Shown: positions 15,849-24,970, numbered from the stretch's first letter. The stretch: 64,000 nucleotides of DNA from Pseudomonas sp. ADAK18 (GCF_012935695.1 NZ_CP052859.1:3823001-3887000), one strand, 5' to 3'. Numbers and translations: made by a program. Notes: generated from the sequence alone by a model not told the origin.

Positions 15849-17258
15849 TCAATCCTCGACCACCCAGGTGTCTTTGGTACCGCCGCCCTGAGACGAGTTG
15901 ACCACCAGCGAGCCTTCCCGCAGCGCCACGCGGGTCAGGCCACCAGGCACAACGCGGGTTTCCTTGCCTGAGAGCACGAACGGCCGCAGGTCGATATGGC
16001 GCGGGGCAATTCCGTTTTCGACAAAGGTCGGACAGGTGGATAAACACAGCGTCGGTTGGGCGATATAGGCATGGGGCTTGGCCTTGATTCTCGCCCGGAA
16101 CGCTTCAATTTCCGCCGCACTGGCGGCTGGGCCGACCAGCATTCCGTAGCCGCCGGAACCTTGAGTTTCCTTGACCACCAGCTCAGGCAGGTTGGCCAGC
16201 ACGTGGGACAATTCGTCGGCCTTACGGCACTGGAAGGTCGGAACGTTCTTCAGTATTGGCTCTTCGTCCAGGTAGAAACGGATCATCTCCGTGACGAAGG
16301 GGTACACCGACTTGTCATCCGCCACCCCAGTGCCGATGGCATTGGCCAGCACCACATTGCCCGAGCGATACGCCGCCAACAGGCCCGGCACACCGAGCAT
16401 GGAATCCGGGTTGAAGGCCAGCGGGTCGAGGAAGGCATCGTCGAGTCGACGGTAGATCACATCGACTGCTTTCGGACCGTCGGTGGTGCGCATGAAAACG
16501 CGGTCATCCCTTACAAACAGATCGGCACCTTCCACCAGCTCCACGCCCATTTCCCGCGCCAGGAATGCATGCTCGAAGAACGCGCTGTTGAAGCGTCCCG
16601 GGGTCAATACCACCACGCTGGGGTTATCCAGCGGGCTGGAGCTTTTCAAGGTGTCGAGTAGCAGGTTGGGATAGTGATCAATCGGCGCAATGCGTTGGGC
16701 GGCGAACAGCTCAGGGAACAGGCGCATCATCATCTTGCGGTCTTCCAGCATGTAGCTGACACCACTGGGGGTGCGCAGGTTGTCTTCAAGGACGTAGTAA
16801 GTGCCGTCGCCATCCCGTACGAGGTCGACACCGGAGATGTGGGAATAGATATCGCGATGCAAGTCCAGGCCTTGCATAGCCAGTTGGTACTGCTCGTTGG
16901 CCAGCACCTGTTCGGCGGGAATGATCCCAGCCTTGATGATCCGTTGTTCGTGGTACAGGTCGGCGAGGAACATGTTCAGCGCCTTGACTCGCTGAATGCA
17001 GCCGCGCTCGACGATCCGCCATTCGCTGGCCGGAATGCTGCGGGGAATGGTGTCGAAGGGAATCAGGCGCTCAGTGCCTTGCTCGTCCCCGTACAGGGTG
17101 AAGGTGATGCCGGCGCGGTGGAACAGCAGATCGGCTTCGCGCCGACGCTGGGCCAACAGTTCGGCAGGGGTCTCGGCCAACCAGCGGGCGAACTCGCGGT
17201 AATGGGGGCGAACCAGCCCTGCCCCGTCGTACATCTCATCATAATAAGTGCGGATCAT
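15849..17258 (-). CDS. Circularly permuted type 2 ATP-grasp protein
   Basis: A 469-residue protein of the circularly permuted ATP-grasp family, expected to use ATP to join a carboxylate to an amine and so form a peptide-like bond. Features include the opening YYDEMYDGAGLVRPHYREF, a YYVLEDNLRTPSGVSYMLEDR block (about 140-160) and VVKETQGSGGYGML with the later HIDLRPFVLSG segment, which carry ATP and metal ligands. ATG 17258 has AAGGAG 8 nt upstream, better than the ATG at 17285. It heads the operon with alpha-E and transglutaminase genes. Confidence 0.92.
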   Translation of the reverse strand: MIRTYYDEMYDGAGLVRPHYREFARWLAETPAELLAQRRREADLLFHRAGITFTLYGDEQGTERLIPFDTIPRSIPASEWRIVERGCIQRVKALNMFLADLYHEQRIIKAGIIPAEQVLANEQYQLAMQGLDLHRDIYSHISGVDLVRDGDGTYYVLEDNLRTPSGVSYMLEDRKMMMRLFPELFAAQRIAPIDHYPNLLLDTLKSSSPLDNPSVVVLTPGRFNSAFFEHAFLAREMGVELVEGADLFVRDDRVFMRTTDGPKAVDVIYRRLDDAFLDPLAFNPDSMLGVPGLLAAYRSGNVVLANAIGTGVADDKSVYPFVTEMIRFYLDEEPILKNVPTFQCRKADELSHVLANLPELVVKETQGSGGYGMLVGPAASAAEIEAFRARIKAKPHAYIAQPTLCLSTCPTFVENGIAPRHIDLRPFVLSGKETRVVPGGLTRVALREGSLVVNSSQGGGTKDTWVVED

Positions 17259-17486
17259 GCCGTACTCCTTGTCACCCGGACGCAAGAATCATCGCAAGGC
17301 CCGTGCCAGCGGCATAAACACTTAAGTATCAATCGGTTGGATATAGCCGAACGGCCAGTTGCACCGTCCCGGTGCAGCAAATGCTACGCGTCTCGCCCCA
17401 CGCCTCATTGCGACGCAGGCTTTGACTATCAACAGCATAGCCAGAGTTGATTTCACTGCCCGGCAATCCCTGGGGATAATCGCCCT

Positions 17487-17617
17487 CATCAGCTGAACAG
17501 GACACGTCCTACAGCCTCACCTATTGCACCACCGGTAATTTGGTAGCTCGTGTACCGACCGGTTCCCCTTCATGTCCGGTCTTCCCTTTTGGCCACCCCG
17601 CTCGGGTGGCCTTTTTT
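17487..17617 (+). ncRNA. Candidate small RNA ending in a terminator
   Basis: A non-coding stretch of about 130 nt with its own signals. GATAAT at 17475-17480 with TTTCAC 18 bp upstream is a possible promoter. The transcript would contain a GACCGG/CCGGTC hairpin around a pyrimidine-rich loop (TTCCCCTTCATGT) and end in a GC-rich hairpin with seven T. No gene on this strand lies directly upstream. I cannot match it to a named Pseudomonas sRNA. A long leader or a chance terminator are alternatives. Confidence 0.4.
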
Positions 17618-17618
17618 T
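17591..17618 (+). terminator. Strong intrinsic terminator
   Basis: GGCCACCC and GGGTGGCC form an 8-bp stem with a 5-base loop, followed by seven T. It would end the candidate small RNA. Confidence 0.75.
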
Positions 17619-17694
17619 GTACCGGATATTTGCGACAGCAAAAACAAAATCGGCCGACCCAAGGGTCAGCCGATACGCTGTGGTGTTCATCACG

Positions 17695-18036
17695 CTACAT
17701 GGGTAACCCACGCACCTCCTGCTTCACGCCCCATCCCTCGATGATCCCGCCCAGAGGCTCGACCACCGCCTCAAAGTCTTGCTCAAAGTCTCCTATGCCG
17801 TCGTAGGTGGCGAACATTACTTTGCTCAGTTCCAGGTACCAGGCGCCGTCGTCCCGCACGCTCACCTGGGCATTGAGGGATTCCCCACGAAATCGACCCG
17901 CAGCCCTGCGCGCCCGGGCTTCATCCGGAAAAATGGCGTAGAACTCGATGGGGTGGAAACGTGAGAAGTCAAAGCCGCCCTCTTTCATGCGGCGCAACAC
18001 GTTGGTGCTGATGTCTTCTTGATAGGCTGTGCTCAT
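17695..18036 (-). CDS. RraB family ribonuclease E inhibitor
   Basis: A 113-residue cytoplasmic protein with the RraB (regulator of ribonuclease activity B) fold. The pattern fits well: NVLRRMKEGGFDFSRFHPIEFYAIFPDEARARRAA at the start, then a central WYLELSKVM strand and DFEQDFEAVVEPLGGIIEGWGVK at the end. In E. coli RraB binds RNase E and changes which RNAs it cuts; whether this protein does so here is inferred. The gene for RNase E itself begins in this window at 62019. Confidence 0.8.
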   Translation of the reverse strand: MSTAYQEDISTNVLRRMKEGGFDFSRFHPIEFYAIFPDEARARRAAGRFRGESLNAQVSVRDDGAWYLELSKVMFATYDGIGDFEQDFEAVVEPLGGIIEGWGVKQEVRGLPM

Positions 18037-18249
18037 GAAACGTCCTCCTCAAACTGATGGATAGACTTTCCGTGCTTCCCAAACCCCGTGCTCGAACGGC
18101 ACAGGTAAATCGGTAATGGCATCACCGCAGGAAAACAAGCATGTAGCTGACAAGACCAGACCTTAGCGATTCATTCGCTGATCTCCCTTGCAGAGTAGCG
18201 CGAAGCTATCACCTCCACCAGAGGCGGTTGAATGGCAGTCAGGGAATGT

Positions 18250-18486
18250 TCAGGCGACGGGGGCAATGCTGAGGATTTGGATGCTGTTCTGGTTTTTCAG
18301 GCTCTTGACCGTTGGCTCATCGGTGCGGCCATCCAGGTCGTTAAGGTCCAACTCGGCGGCCACCGGCAGCAGCTTAGCGCGGATCAAGTGGGCAGCGTCT
18401 TCGAGGGTGGGTTTTTCGGTGCAGGCGAACTGCTCCACAGACTGGACGCCATGATCGTCAACGAAGGTGATGTTCCACATTTGCAT
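18250..18486 (-). CDS. Small hypothetical protein
   Basis: A 78-residue protein beginning MQMWNITFVDDHGVQSVEQFAC. ATG 18486 has GAGGAGG 5 nt upstream, a strong signal; the longer frame to 18579 runs into a REPIN and is not supported. The sequence looks like a small alpha/beta domain with a strand-rich first half and an acidic loop (DLNDLDGRTDEP). I do not recognise the family. Confidence 0.65.
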   Translation of the reverse strand: MQMWNITFVDDHGVQSVEQFACTEKPTLEDAAHLIRAKLLPVAAELDLNDLDGRTDEPTVKSLKNQNSIQILSIAPVA

Positions 18487-18558
18487 CAGTGCCTCCTCGA
18501 TAAAACCCATGGACGGGCTTACGGACATCTGGACCTTGGGGCACTGGCAATCGTTCAA

Positions 18559-18662
18559 CTGTAGCCGCTGCCGAGGCACGAGGCTGCGATGCGGTCCGCA
18601 GGAGCGCCCAAAAGGGCCGCTACGCGCCCCATCGCAGCCTCGTGCCTCGTCAGCGGCTACAG
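18559..18662. repeat. REPIN, CTGTAGCCGCTG family
   Basis: CTGTAGCCGCTGnCGAGGCACGAGGCTGCGATG and its near-exact complement flank a 38-bp centre. The right edge is 6 bp from the stop codon of the START-domain gene. This is a third REP sequence family in the window. Confidence 0.85.
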
Positions 18663-18667
18663 GGTGC

Positions 18668-19273
18668 TTACTTCTCAGCGTGTGCTTTGAGCGCTTTCAA
18701 GGTATTGAACGGCGCGTCCACCACGAACTTGTTGGCCAACCACGACGGCACGCTGCCACCAGGTTCGGTGTGCACTTGGTAGGTCACTTCAGTCTGGTTG
18801 TCGCCTTTGGGCACCAGTTTCCAGTAGCCCTCGACCTGGGCCACACGCACATAGCCCTTCACTTCCGGCTGGTAGGTCGGCACTTCCAACAGTTTGCGGG
18901 TCACGCTGCCATCTGCTGCGGTGCTGGTGGTGATTTCCAGGATCGAGTCACGATCCGAAACCGGGAACGGCGCCTTGAACTGGGTATAGGTCCAGCTCTT
19001 GTCACCTTCCTGCTTGAGCAGTTTTTGCGACTTGCATTCGTGGATCCAGGAACAGGCGCCCGCCACGTCTTCCTGCAAGGCCTGAATCTTGGCCAGCGGC
19101 GCCTTGATCACGGTCACACCGCGATACGCCTTGTATTTGGAACCGGCGATTTCACTCAAAGACACTTTGATGCCGTCTTCATCCTTGGCCGTTTGCCAGT
19201 CTTCAGCCTGCGCTGCGGCGGCAAACAAAACAGTAAAACCGCACAACACAGCCATTCGTTTCAGCGAACCCAT
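18668..19273 (-). CDS. Exported START domain protein
   Basis: A 201-residue protein with a signal peptide (about 1-23, ending AQA) and a START/SRPBCC lipid-binding fold, shown by KAPLAKIQALQEDVAGACSWIHECK, the central SDRDSILEITT and the closing PSWLANKFVVDAPFNTLKALK. Such proteins bind hydrophobic ligands in a deep pocket; the ligand and the place of action (probably periplasm) are not known. ATG 19273 has AAGGA upstream. The frame extends further up but without START similarity. Confidence 0.85.
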   Translation of the reverse strand: MGSLKRMAVLCGFTVLFAAAAQAEDWQTAKDEDGIKVSLSEIAGSKYKAYRGVTVIKAPLAKIQALQEDVAGACSWIHECKSQKLLKQEGDKSWTYTQFKAPFPVSDRDSILEITTSTAADGSVTRKLLEVPTYQPEVKGYVRVAQVEGYWKLVPKGDNQTEVTYQVHTEPGGSVPSWLANKFVVDAPFNTLKALKAHAEK

Positions 19274-19314
19274 TGTTTTATTCCTTATTGTTGAAGTTCC
19301 GACAGTAAAGCCCA

Positions 19315-19569
19315 CTAAGCCGCCGTCATCTGCTCCCACCAGCCGATCAACCTGATCGCTTCTTCCTGGCTGTTGCCACACACCTCGATATCCGCCTGAA
19401 ACGCACTGCAGACCGCTGGCCTCTCCGGCAACCCGAACAGTTGGCACAGCTGTTCGACCGACAGATGCAGACAGCGTTCGCCCGCCAGTTTGCCCTGGGG
19501 CATACCGGGTAGCGGTGAACTGATGGATGGGGCAATGCAGCATGCGCCACAGCCTTCACGGCATTTCAT
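19315..19569 (-). CDS. YkgJ family cysteine cluster protein
   Basis: An 84-residue protein with the CxxxCGACC opening (MKCREGCGACCIAPSISS) and further cysteines at C33, C54 and C64, the pattern of the YkgJ/UPF0153 putative zinc- or iron-binding family. The function is unknown. It lies 41 bp upstream of the START gene on the same strand and may be co-transcribed. Confidence 0.85.
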   Translation of the reverse strand: MKCREGCGACCIAPSISSPLPGMPQGKLAGERCLHLSVEQLCQLFGLPERPAVCSAFQADIEVCGNSQEEAIRLIGWWEQMTAA

Positions 19570-19732
19570 GACGAGCAGATCCTCGACGACTAAGTATTGA
19601 TGGCCAGGCTAGAGTACGCCCTTAAACATCTGTTTTAAATTGGCCTAACAGGGGTTTTTCGCGCAAAACCAATGTGACTGACCAGTCTGCGACAGAAGGT
19701 CAGCTGTTCGCGTCACGTTTACAGGCAGGCGT

Positions 19733-20221
19733 TTATTGCTTGAACTCGAAATCCAGCGCGGCACCTTCCACTTCGCGCCGTTCTTCGTTGCGCAGTTGCA
19801 GCTTCATCTCATTGCTGAGCAAGCGCCCATTGATCTGGAAGGCGCTATTGTCAGCGGGCTTTTCCTCGAACATCGGTGGCAACAAGGGCACATTCTTCGG
19901 CTTCGGCACGGTGCCTAGGGGCTGTAAGTGCCTGACCATGTCAGACGGCAGGCTCAAGTCCAGCCGCGCCGGCGGCAGTTTGGTCTGGGCCACTTCATGG
20001 GCCGATTTGGACTTGCTGGCGACAGGTGCACGTTTTTTCGCGGGGGCGGCTTTCTTGGCAACCGGCTTTTTTGGGGCCAGGGTGGTTTTTTTCGCCACCG
20101 ACGCCTTGTGTTCAGTGCTGACGGCAGCGGCTCGCTCGCTCACCGGAGCCGCCAACACCACGCCGGCGTTGCACAGGCTTAACAGGCAAATCAACAACGC
20201 GGCAGGAAAAGTAGATGTCAT
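19733..20221 (-). CDS. Exported Lys/Ala/Pro-rich hypothetical protein
   Basis: A 162-residue protein with a hydrophobic leader (about 1-25, ending VLAAPV) and then a basic low-complexity linker built of AKKxAPxKK units (about residues 37-75). The rest (ARLDLSLPSDMVRHLQPLG ... NEERREVEGAALDFEFKQ) is compact but not known to me. Similar proteins are sometimes mislabelled translation initiation factor because of the linker. ATG 20221 is chosen because the leader starts there; the ribosome-binding site is weak. Confidence 0.65.
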   Translation of the reverse strand: MTSTFPAALLICLLSLCNAGVVLAAPVSERAAAVSTEHKASVAKKTTLAPKKPVAKKAAPAKKRAPVASKSKSAHEVAQTKLPPARLDLSLPSDMVRHLQPLGTVPKPKNVPLLPPMFEEKPADNSAFQINGRLLSNEMKLQLRNEERREVEGAALDFEFKQ

Positions 20222-20325
20222 ATCGCCAACAGCATTAACGGCAGAGGGCCATATGCTCGCTTGTTGCGCCCGGCATGACAAGCGCGCTGATCAATCCACG
20301 AGTGTTTGAGTCCCCTTTACACCGT

Positions 20326-21765
20326 TCAAAAACCTGCCGCTGTTTCCTGGCATAACTGGCTGGCCAGCATGCCCAGGGTCATCAACGCCCGCTCCGCCTC
20401 GCGATTCCATGGGGTGCCGCAGTTAAGCCGAATACAGTGGTTGAACTGTTCCGTGTTACTGAAGATCAGCCCTGGCGCAATGCTGATGCCCTGCTGCAAC
20501 GCACGCACGTGCAGTTCCTGGGTATTGACCCGTCCCGGCAAACTGACCCACAAGATGAAGCCACCGGTCGGCCGGGTCATCTGCGTGCCTTCGGGAAAAT
20601 ACTGTTGCACCGCCAATTGGAAGGCACTGAGGTTCTTGCGGTACTCCTGACGGATATAGCGCAAATGCCGGTCATAACCGCCATTTTCCAGGTACGCCGC
20701 GACGCCCATCTGGGTGACGCTGCAGGCCGAATGCGTGCTGAACATTTGCAGACGCTGGACCTCCTGTTGGTACTTGCCGGCGATCATCCAGCCGATACGC
20801 ACCCCCGGAGACAGGGTCTTGGAGAAACTCGAGCAATAGATCACCCGATCCAGGCGGTCATAGGCTTTCAGGGCCTTTGTTCGGCCCAGCTCGAACATCA
20901 GTTCACCGTAGATATCGTCTTCGACAATCTGGATATCGAAGTCCGACGCCAGGCGCAGCAGCTGCTTTTGCCGTTCCTCAGGCATGGTGCCGCCCAGGGG
21001 ATTGCTCAAGCGCGTTGTCAGTACCAACGCCTTGATCGACCATTGGTTGGCCGCCAGTTGCAGGGCTTCCAGGCTCATGCCGGTGGCCGGGTCGCTGGGG
21101 ATCTCGATGACCTTGAGGCCAAGCAGGTCGGCCAGTTGCAGCAAACCGTAATAGGTAGGCGACTCGGCCGCGATCAGGTCGCCGGGACGCGTCAGCACCC
21201 GCAACGACATCTGCAACGCGTCGACGCAGCCGTGGGTGATCACCACTTCGCTGGGGTCGACCACCACGCCGGCATCGCGCATGCGGATCGCCACTTGGCG
21301 GCGCAGCGGTTCGAAACCGGGGCTGAACATGTAGCTGAAGGCCCGTGGGCTCTGGAAGCGCGTGACCTTGGCCAGTTGCTGGTGCAACGCCCGTACCGGC
21401 AGATAGTCGACACTGGGCACCGCAGCGCCCAACGGGAACACGCCTTCGCGGCGCGACTCCACCAGTACTTGTTGAATGATGCTGCTGCGGGTAACCAACC
21501 CTGGACGCTCGACCCGGGCGATGTCCGGCGTTGGCGCGGTCAGAGCCGGGGTCTGGTGTACGTAGTACCCGGACTGCGGCCGTGCGCGAATCAGGCCTTG
21601 GTCTTCCAGGTTGGCGTAAGCCTGCAACACCGTGGCGTGGCTGACGTTGAGCTGGGAGCTCATCTTGCGCACCGACGGCACGCGCTCGCCCGGTTGATAG
21701 ACACCGCGTCGAATATCCTCAGCCAGTTGCTGAGCGATACGTTGATAGAGCAAAAGGTTGGTCAT
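20326..21765 (-). CDS. MocR-type GntR/aminotransferase regulator
   Basis: A 479-residue regulator with an N-terminal GntR winged helix (about 1-75, QQLAEDIRRGVYQPGERVPSVRKMSSQLNVSHATVLQAY) fused to a class I aminotransferase domain. The PLP lysine is in YCSSFSKTLSPGVRIGW and the AESPTYYG and EDDIYGEL blocks are present. MocR proteins sense PLP or amino compounds and usually act on a neighbouring gene. Here the neighbours are not obvious metabolic targets, so the ligand is unknown. Confidence 0.9.
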   Translation of the reverse strand: MTNLLLYQRIAQQLAEDIRRGVYQPGERVPSVRKMSSQLNVSHATVLQAYANLEDQGLIRARPQSGYYVHQTPALTAPTPDIARVERPGLVTRSSIIQQVLVESRREGVFPLGAAVPSVDYLPVRALHQQLAKVTRFQSPRAFSYMFSPGFEPLRRQVAIRMRDAGVVVDPSEVVITHGCVDALQMSLRVLTRPGDLIAAESPTYYGLLQLADLLGLKVIEIPSDPATGMSLEALQLAANQWSIKALVLTTRLSNPLGGTMPEERQKQLLRLASDFDIQIVEDDIYGELMFELGRTKALKAYDRLDRVIYCSSFSKTLSPGVRIGWMIAGKYQQEVQRLQMFSTHSACSVTQMGVAAYLENGGYDRHLRYIRQEYRKNLSAFQLAVQQYFPEGTQMTRPTGGFILWVSLPGRVNTQELHVRALQQGISIAPGLIFSNTEQFNHCIRLNCGTPWNREAERALMTLGMLASQLCQETAAGF

Positions 21766-21915
21766 GACGCAGCACTCGATTTCACGGGTATTTTATTTTT
21801 GTGTGAAACATACCGGCACAGTTTAGAAGTGTACGGGGACAGTTGCCACAATAGTCGAGCACGGGCGGCAGTGATAGAAAAAACTGTAAGGGTCGAGCAC
21901 TGAATGGCGGGCATG

Positions 21916-21939
21916 AAAAACCCGGGCTATACCCGGGTT
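21916..21939 (-). terminator. Terminator of the OmpA-lipoprotein operon
   Basis: AACCCGGG (21919-21926) pairs with CCCGGGTT (21932-21939). On the minus strand a T-run follows, 17 bp after the OmpA stop codon. Confidence 0.75.
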
Positions 21940-21956
21940 GTTTCAGTGAGCGTATT

Positions 21957-22772
21957 TTATCGCGCGGCGCCCAACTGGCCCTTCTCATCGGAGAACACAA
22001 TCTCCACCCGACGATTCTGCGCACGCCCCCGCTCGGAAGCATTCACCTCCACCGGATACTGGTCGCCATAACCTTCCACCTGGATGCGTTTTTCATCAAT
22101 TCCCAGGTCCACCAGTACATCGGCCACGGCTTGGGCACGGTCCCGGGACAGCTTGAGGTTTTCCTGCTCACCGCCAGTATTGTCGGCGTAACCCTCAATG
22201 CGCACCACGCGCTTGGGATTCAGTTGCAGGAACTGGACGATCTTCAACACCGTGCGGTTGGCCGAGCTTTTCAGCTCTGCGTCACCGGTGTCGAACAGCA
22301 TGTCCCCAAGGGTCATCACCAGGCCACGATCAGTCTGGGTGGTCGCCAGGTTGATGATCTGTTCCTCAAGCCACTTGCCCTGTTGCTGCACGCTCAGCAA
22401 CTTGGCCTCACGCAGAGCCAGTTGCAGGCGCTGGCGCTCCAGTTCGAGCTTGGCGCCACGTTCTTCGTTAAGCACTTGCTCGGTATGCTCTCGGGCAATC
22501 GCGCTGTAGCGCTGGCTGAGGTAGGCGTAATGCTCTACGTCGGCACCGCTGCCCAGGTAGCTGGAAAAACGATCGGCACGGGCCAGGGACTCTCCGGCAC
22601 GAATCACGTCCTTGGGCGCGATGCGCAGCACGTTGGAGTCTTCCTTGACCTTCTGGAAGTCGCTGCTGGCCTGTTGCAAGGCGGCATCGCTGTTGGGATG
22701 GCTGGCACAACCGCCCATCGCCACACTGCCCAGCAGCAGCACACTGCTCAAACCGCGAATCATCGGGCTCAT
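21957..22772 (-). CDS. OmpA-family lipoprotein
   Basis: A 271-residue outer-membrane lipoprotein. The lipobox is GGC with Cys22. A DUF4398-like helical region (about 25-110) precedes a long helical stalk, and the C-terminal OmpA domain (about 145-265) binds peptidoglycan, with GYADNTGGEQENLKLSRDRAQAV as its core. The gene overlaps the end of the DUF4398 lipoprotein gene by 4 bp. Both would anchor envelope to cell wall, likely as a pair. Confidence 0.9.
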   Translation of the reverse strand: MSPMIRGLSSVLLLGSVAMGGCASHPNSDAALQQASSDFQKVKEDSNVLRIAPKDVIRAGESLARADRFSSYLGSGADVEHYAYLSQRYSAIAREHTEQVLNEERGAKLELERQRLQLALREAKLLSVQQQGKWLEEQIINLATTQTDRGLVMTLGDMLFDTGDAELKSSANRTVLKIVQFLQLNPKRVVRIEGYADNTGGEQENLKLSRDRAQAVADVLVDLGIDEKRIQVEGYGDQYPVEVNASERGRAQNRRVEIVFSDEKGQLGAAR

Positions 22773-23131
22773 TGGGCGTCTCCCAACTGCAGCTGCTTGC
22801 GCAGGCGGGTAATGCGGGTGTTGAGCACATTCAGTTTTTCCTGACTCTTCTGGGTCAGGACCCGCGCTTCCGCCAGACGAGCGTCCAGTTCGGCCTGCTC
22901 GGCCTGCATGCGGGCATCCTTGTAGGACTCATCAGCCATGTCAGCCTTGGCCTGGGCGAGTTTGCCTTCGGCCAGTTTCAACTCAGGCGAGTCGTCGGCG
23001 ATGGCGCCCACGGCAGTGGCTTGCTCCAAGGCTTGCCGGGTCAGGCGCATTTGTTCATTCGGCGCTGGATCGGCTGCACATCCCGCCAAAGCTACAACGG
23101 CGAGGGCCGCGAAAAGAGGTCGAATAGTCAC
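22769..23131 (-). CDS. DUF4398 lipoprotein
   Basis: A 120-residue lipoprotein with its lipobox at LAGC (Cys18). The mature part is a helical DUF4398 domain (EQMRLTRQALEQATAVGA ... ELKLAEGKLAQAKADMADESYKDARMQAEQAELDARLAEAR) with coiled-coil character. It lies between the periplasmic binding protein and the OmpA-family gene and overlaps the latter by 4 bp, so the three are one operon. A direct partnership with the OmpA-family protein is likely because that protein carries the same kind of domain. Confidence 0.87.
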   Translation of the reverse strand: MTIRPLFAALAVVALAGCAADPAPNEQMRLTRQALEQATAVGAIADDSPELKLAEGKLAQAKADMADESYKDARMQAEQAELDARLAEARVLTQKSQEKLNVLNTRITRLRKQLQLGDAQ

Positions 23132-23140
23132 TGAAAATCC

Positions 23141-23956
23141 CTACTTTGTTGGGGTACCGACGGGTTGCTGCAATTGCGCCTTCCAGCGTTGCAGATTGCT
23201 CTGCAGCGCAGTTTGCGCCAGACCGGACGCGGGCAATTCTGTCATCTTTTTGGCGAGCTGTCCGCGCAACCACGGATCGTTGCAGGCCGAGTTGTGGGAA
23301 ATGGCGAGGAACAGACCCGGCTGATCAATGGGCAGCTCCCGAGCCACCAAGTCCTTGTCCATGCCCAGGCTCTGGGCCATGGCCATGCCGGAGTAGCGCC
23401 CTGCGACTACGTAGTCCACTTCGCCAAGCAACAACTTCTGGAAGGCCGGAGTCACGGTTGGCGTGCGCTGCAAGGTCAACTGCTCAGTGGCGAAGGCTTC
23501 AAAGTCACGACTCAAACGTGCCCTTTGCGAGACTGCGCCCTTGTACCCGTGTAGGTCGGCGGCCGCGTTGTAGACCAGCGCTGAATCCTTGCGGGTCCAC
23601 ACCAGGTAGTCGGTTTGCACCAGCGCCGGGTGAATGTAGTCCAGGCTTTCTAGCTCACGGGTGGTCAGTGGCGCATCGGCCAGGATGTCCATGCGCCCGC
23701 TGCGCACTTCGTCCAGGGCCAGGGAGCGCTTGCCACCGTACAACAGGTCGATTTTCAAACCCAGGTCCTTGCCGACCTGTTGCAAGAGGTCGGCACTGGC
23801 GCCGATCAGGTGCGTAGGGTCTTGGGGATCACGCCACAGGTAGGGCGGTGCGTCCGGGCTACCGGTCACCACCAGACGCTCGCACTTGCCAGCGGCAAGG
23901 GACAAGGTTGGCAAGAGCAACAGGCTCAGCAGTACGGTCCAGGGACGCAATTCCAT
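23141..23956 (-). CDS. Periplasmic solute-binding protein (family 3)
   Basis: A 271-residue exported protein with a signal peptide (about 1-20, ending LAAG) and a family 3 extracellular solute-binding fold: SPDAPPYLWRDP at the first lobe and GRMDILADAPLTTRELESLDYIHPALVQTDYLVW in the hinge area. No ABC permease or ATPase lies nearby, so it may work with a distant transporter or as a sensor or envelope protein. ATG 23956 has GGAGAG upstream and is preferred over ATGs at 23971 and 23989. First gene of the operon with the DUF4398 and OmpA-type lipoproteins. Confidence 0.82.
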   Translation of the reverse strand: MELRPWTVLLSLLLLPTLSLAAGKCERLVVTGSPDAPPYLWRDPQDPTHLIGASADLLQQVGKDLGLKIDLLYGGKRSLALDEVRSGRMDILADAPLTTRELESLDYIHPALVQTDYLVWTRKDSALVYNAAADLHGYKGAVSQRARLSRDFEAFATEQLTLQRTPTVTPAFQKLLLGEVDYVVAGRYSGMAMAQSLGMDKDLVARELPIDQPGLFLAISHNSACNDPWLRGQLAKKMTELPASGLAQTALQSNLQRWKAQLQQPVGTPTK

Positions 23957-23989
23957 GGCGTGACTCTCCATTCTAAAATTGACGCGCAA

Positions 23990-24016
23990 AAAAAAGCCCG
24001 GTCAACAGACCGGGCT
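23990..24016 (-). terminator. etfBA terminator
   Basis: AGCCCGGTC (23995-24003) pairs with GACCGGGCT (24008-24016) around AACA, followed on the minus strand by a long T-run. It ends the etf operon before the solute-binding protein gene. Confidence 0.85.
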
Positions 24017-24038
24017 CTTTATAAGTGAAGCCGGCGGA

Positions 24039-24968
24039 TTAGACCAGCTTCTCAAACTCAGGTACGGCTTCGAACAAGTCCGCGACCAGGCCGTAATCAG
24101 CCACCTGGAAGATCGGTGCTTCTTCGTCCTTGTTGATCGCGACGATCACTTTGGAGTCTTTCATACCGGCCAAGTGCTGGATCGCGCCGGAGATACCGAC
24201 GGCGATGTACAGCTGTGGCGCAACGATCTTGCCGGTCTGGCCGACCTGCATATCGTTGGGTACGAAGCCTGCGTCGACGGCAGCGCGGGAAGCACCGACG
24301 GCAGCTCCCAGCTTGTCGGCCAGGGCGTACAGGTGCTTGAAGTTGTCGCCGTTCTGCATGCCACGGCCGCCGGAAACGACGATCTTGGCAGCGGTCAGTT
24401 CTGGACGATCGGACTTGGCCAGCTCTTCGCCAACGAAGCTGGAGGTGCCAGCGTCGTGGACAGCCGCAACAGCTTCAACGGCAGCCGAACCACCTTCGGC
24501 GGCAACCGGGTCGAAACCGGTAGCACGTACGGTGATGACTTTTACCGACGCAGTGGACTGCACGGTAGCAATGGCGTTACCGGCATAGATCGGGCGCTTG
24601 AAGGTGTCGGCGCTTTCTACCGAGATGATCTCGGAGATCTGGTCAACGTCCAGTTGCGCAGCAACGCGCGGCAGGATGTTTTTGCCGTTGGAGGTAGCAG
24701 CAGCCAGGATGTGGCTGTAGCCAGCCCCCAGCTCGGCAACCAGAGGAGCAACGTTTTCCGGCAGTTGGTGAGCGTAGGCAGCGTTGTCGGCTACCAATAC
24801 TTTGCTCACGCCAGCGATTTTTGCAGCGGCTTCAGCCACGGCGCCAACGTTCTGGCCAGCGACCAGCACATGGATGTCGCCACCGATTTTCGCAGCGGCA
24901 GCCACGGTGTTAAGGGTGGCCGGAGCCACAACCTTGTTGTCGTGTTCAGCGATTACCAAGATAGTCAT
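24039..24968 (-). CDS. etfA: Electron transfer flavoprotein alpha subunit
   Basis: The 309-residue alpha subunit of electron transfer flavoprotein, which with EtfB takes electrons from acyl-CoA dehydrogenases and passes them to ETF-quinone oxidoreductase. The FAD-binding C-terminal domain is typical: [39 protein letters not shown] and [27 protein letters not shown]. It starts 3 bp after the etfB stop. Its partners, etfB and the oxidoreductase gene, are the next two genes, and the beta-oxidation pair is 13 kb away. Confidence 0.97.
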   Translation of the reverse strand: MTILVIAEHDNKVVAPATLNTVAAAAKIGGDIHVLVAGQNVGAVAEAAAKIAGVSKVLVADNAAYAHQLPENVAPLVAELGAGYSHILAAATSNGKNILPRVAAQLDVDQISEIISVESADTFKRPIYAGNAIATVQSTASVKVITVRATGFDPVAAEGGSAAVEAVAAVHDAGTSSFVGEELAKSDRPELTAAKIVVSGGRGMQNGDNFKHLYALADKLGAAVGASRAAVDAGFVPNDMQVGQTGKIVAPQLYIAVGISGAIQHLAGMKDSKVIVAINKDEEAPIFQVADYGLVADLFEAVPEFEKLV

Positions 24969-24970
24969 TT

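Noticed and set aside
17517..17711. 64-codon minus-strand frame across the candidate small RNA
   Set aside because: No ribosome-binding site, no family; it reads through the terminator stem.
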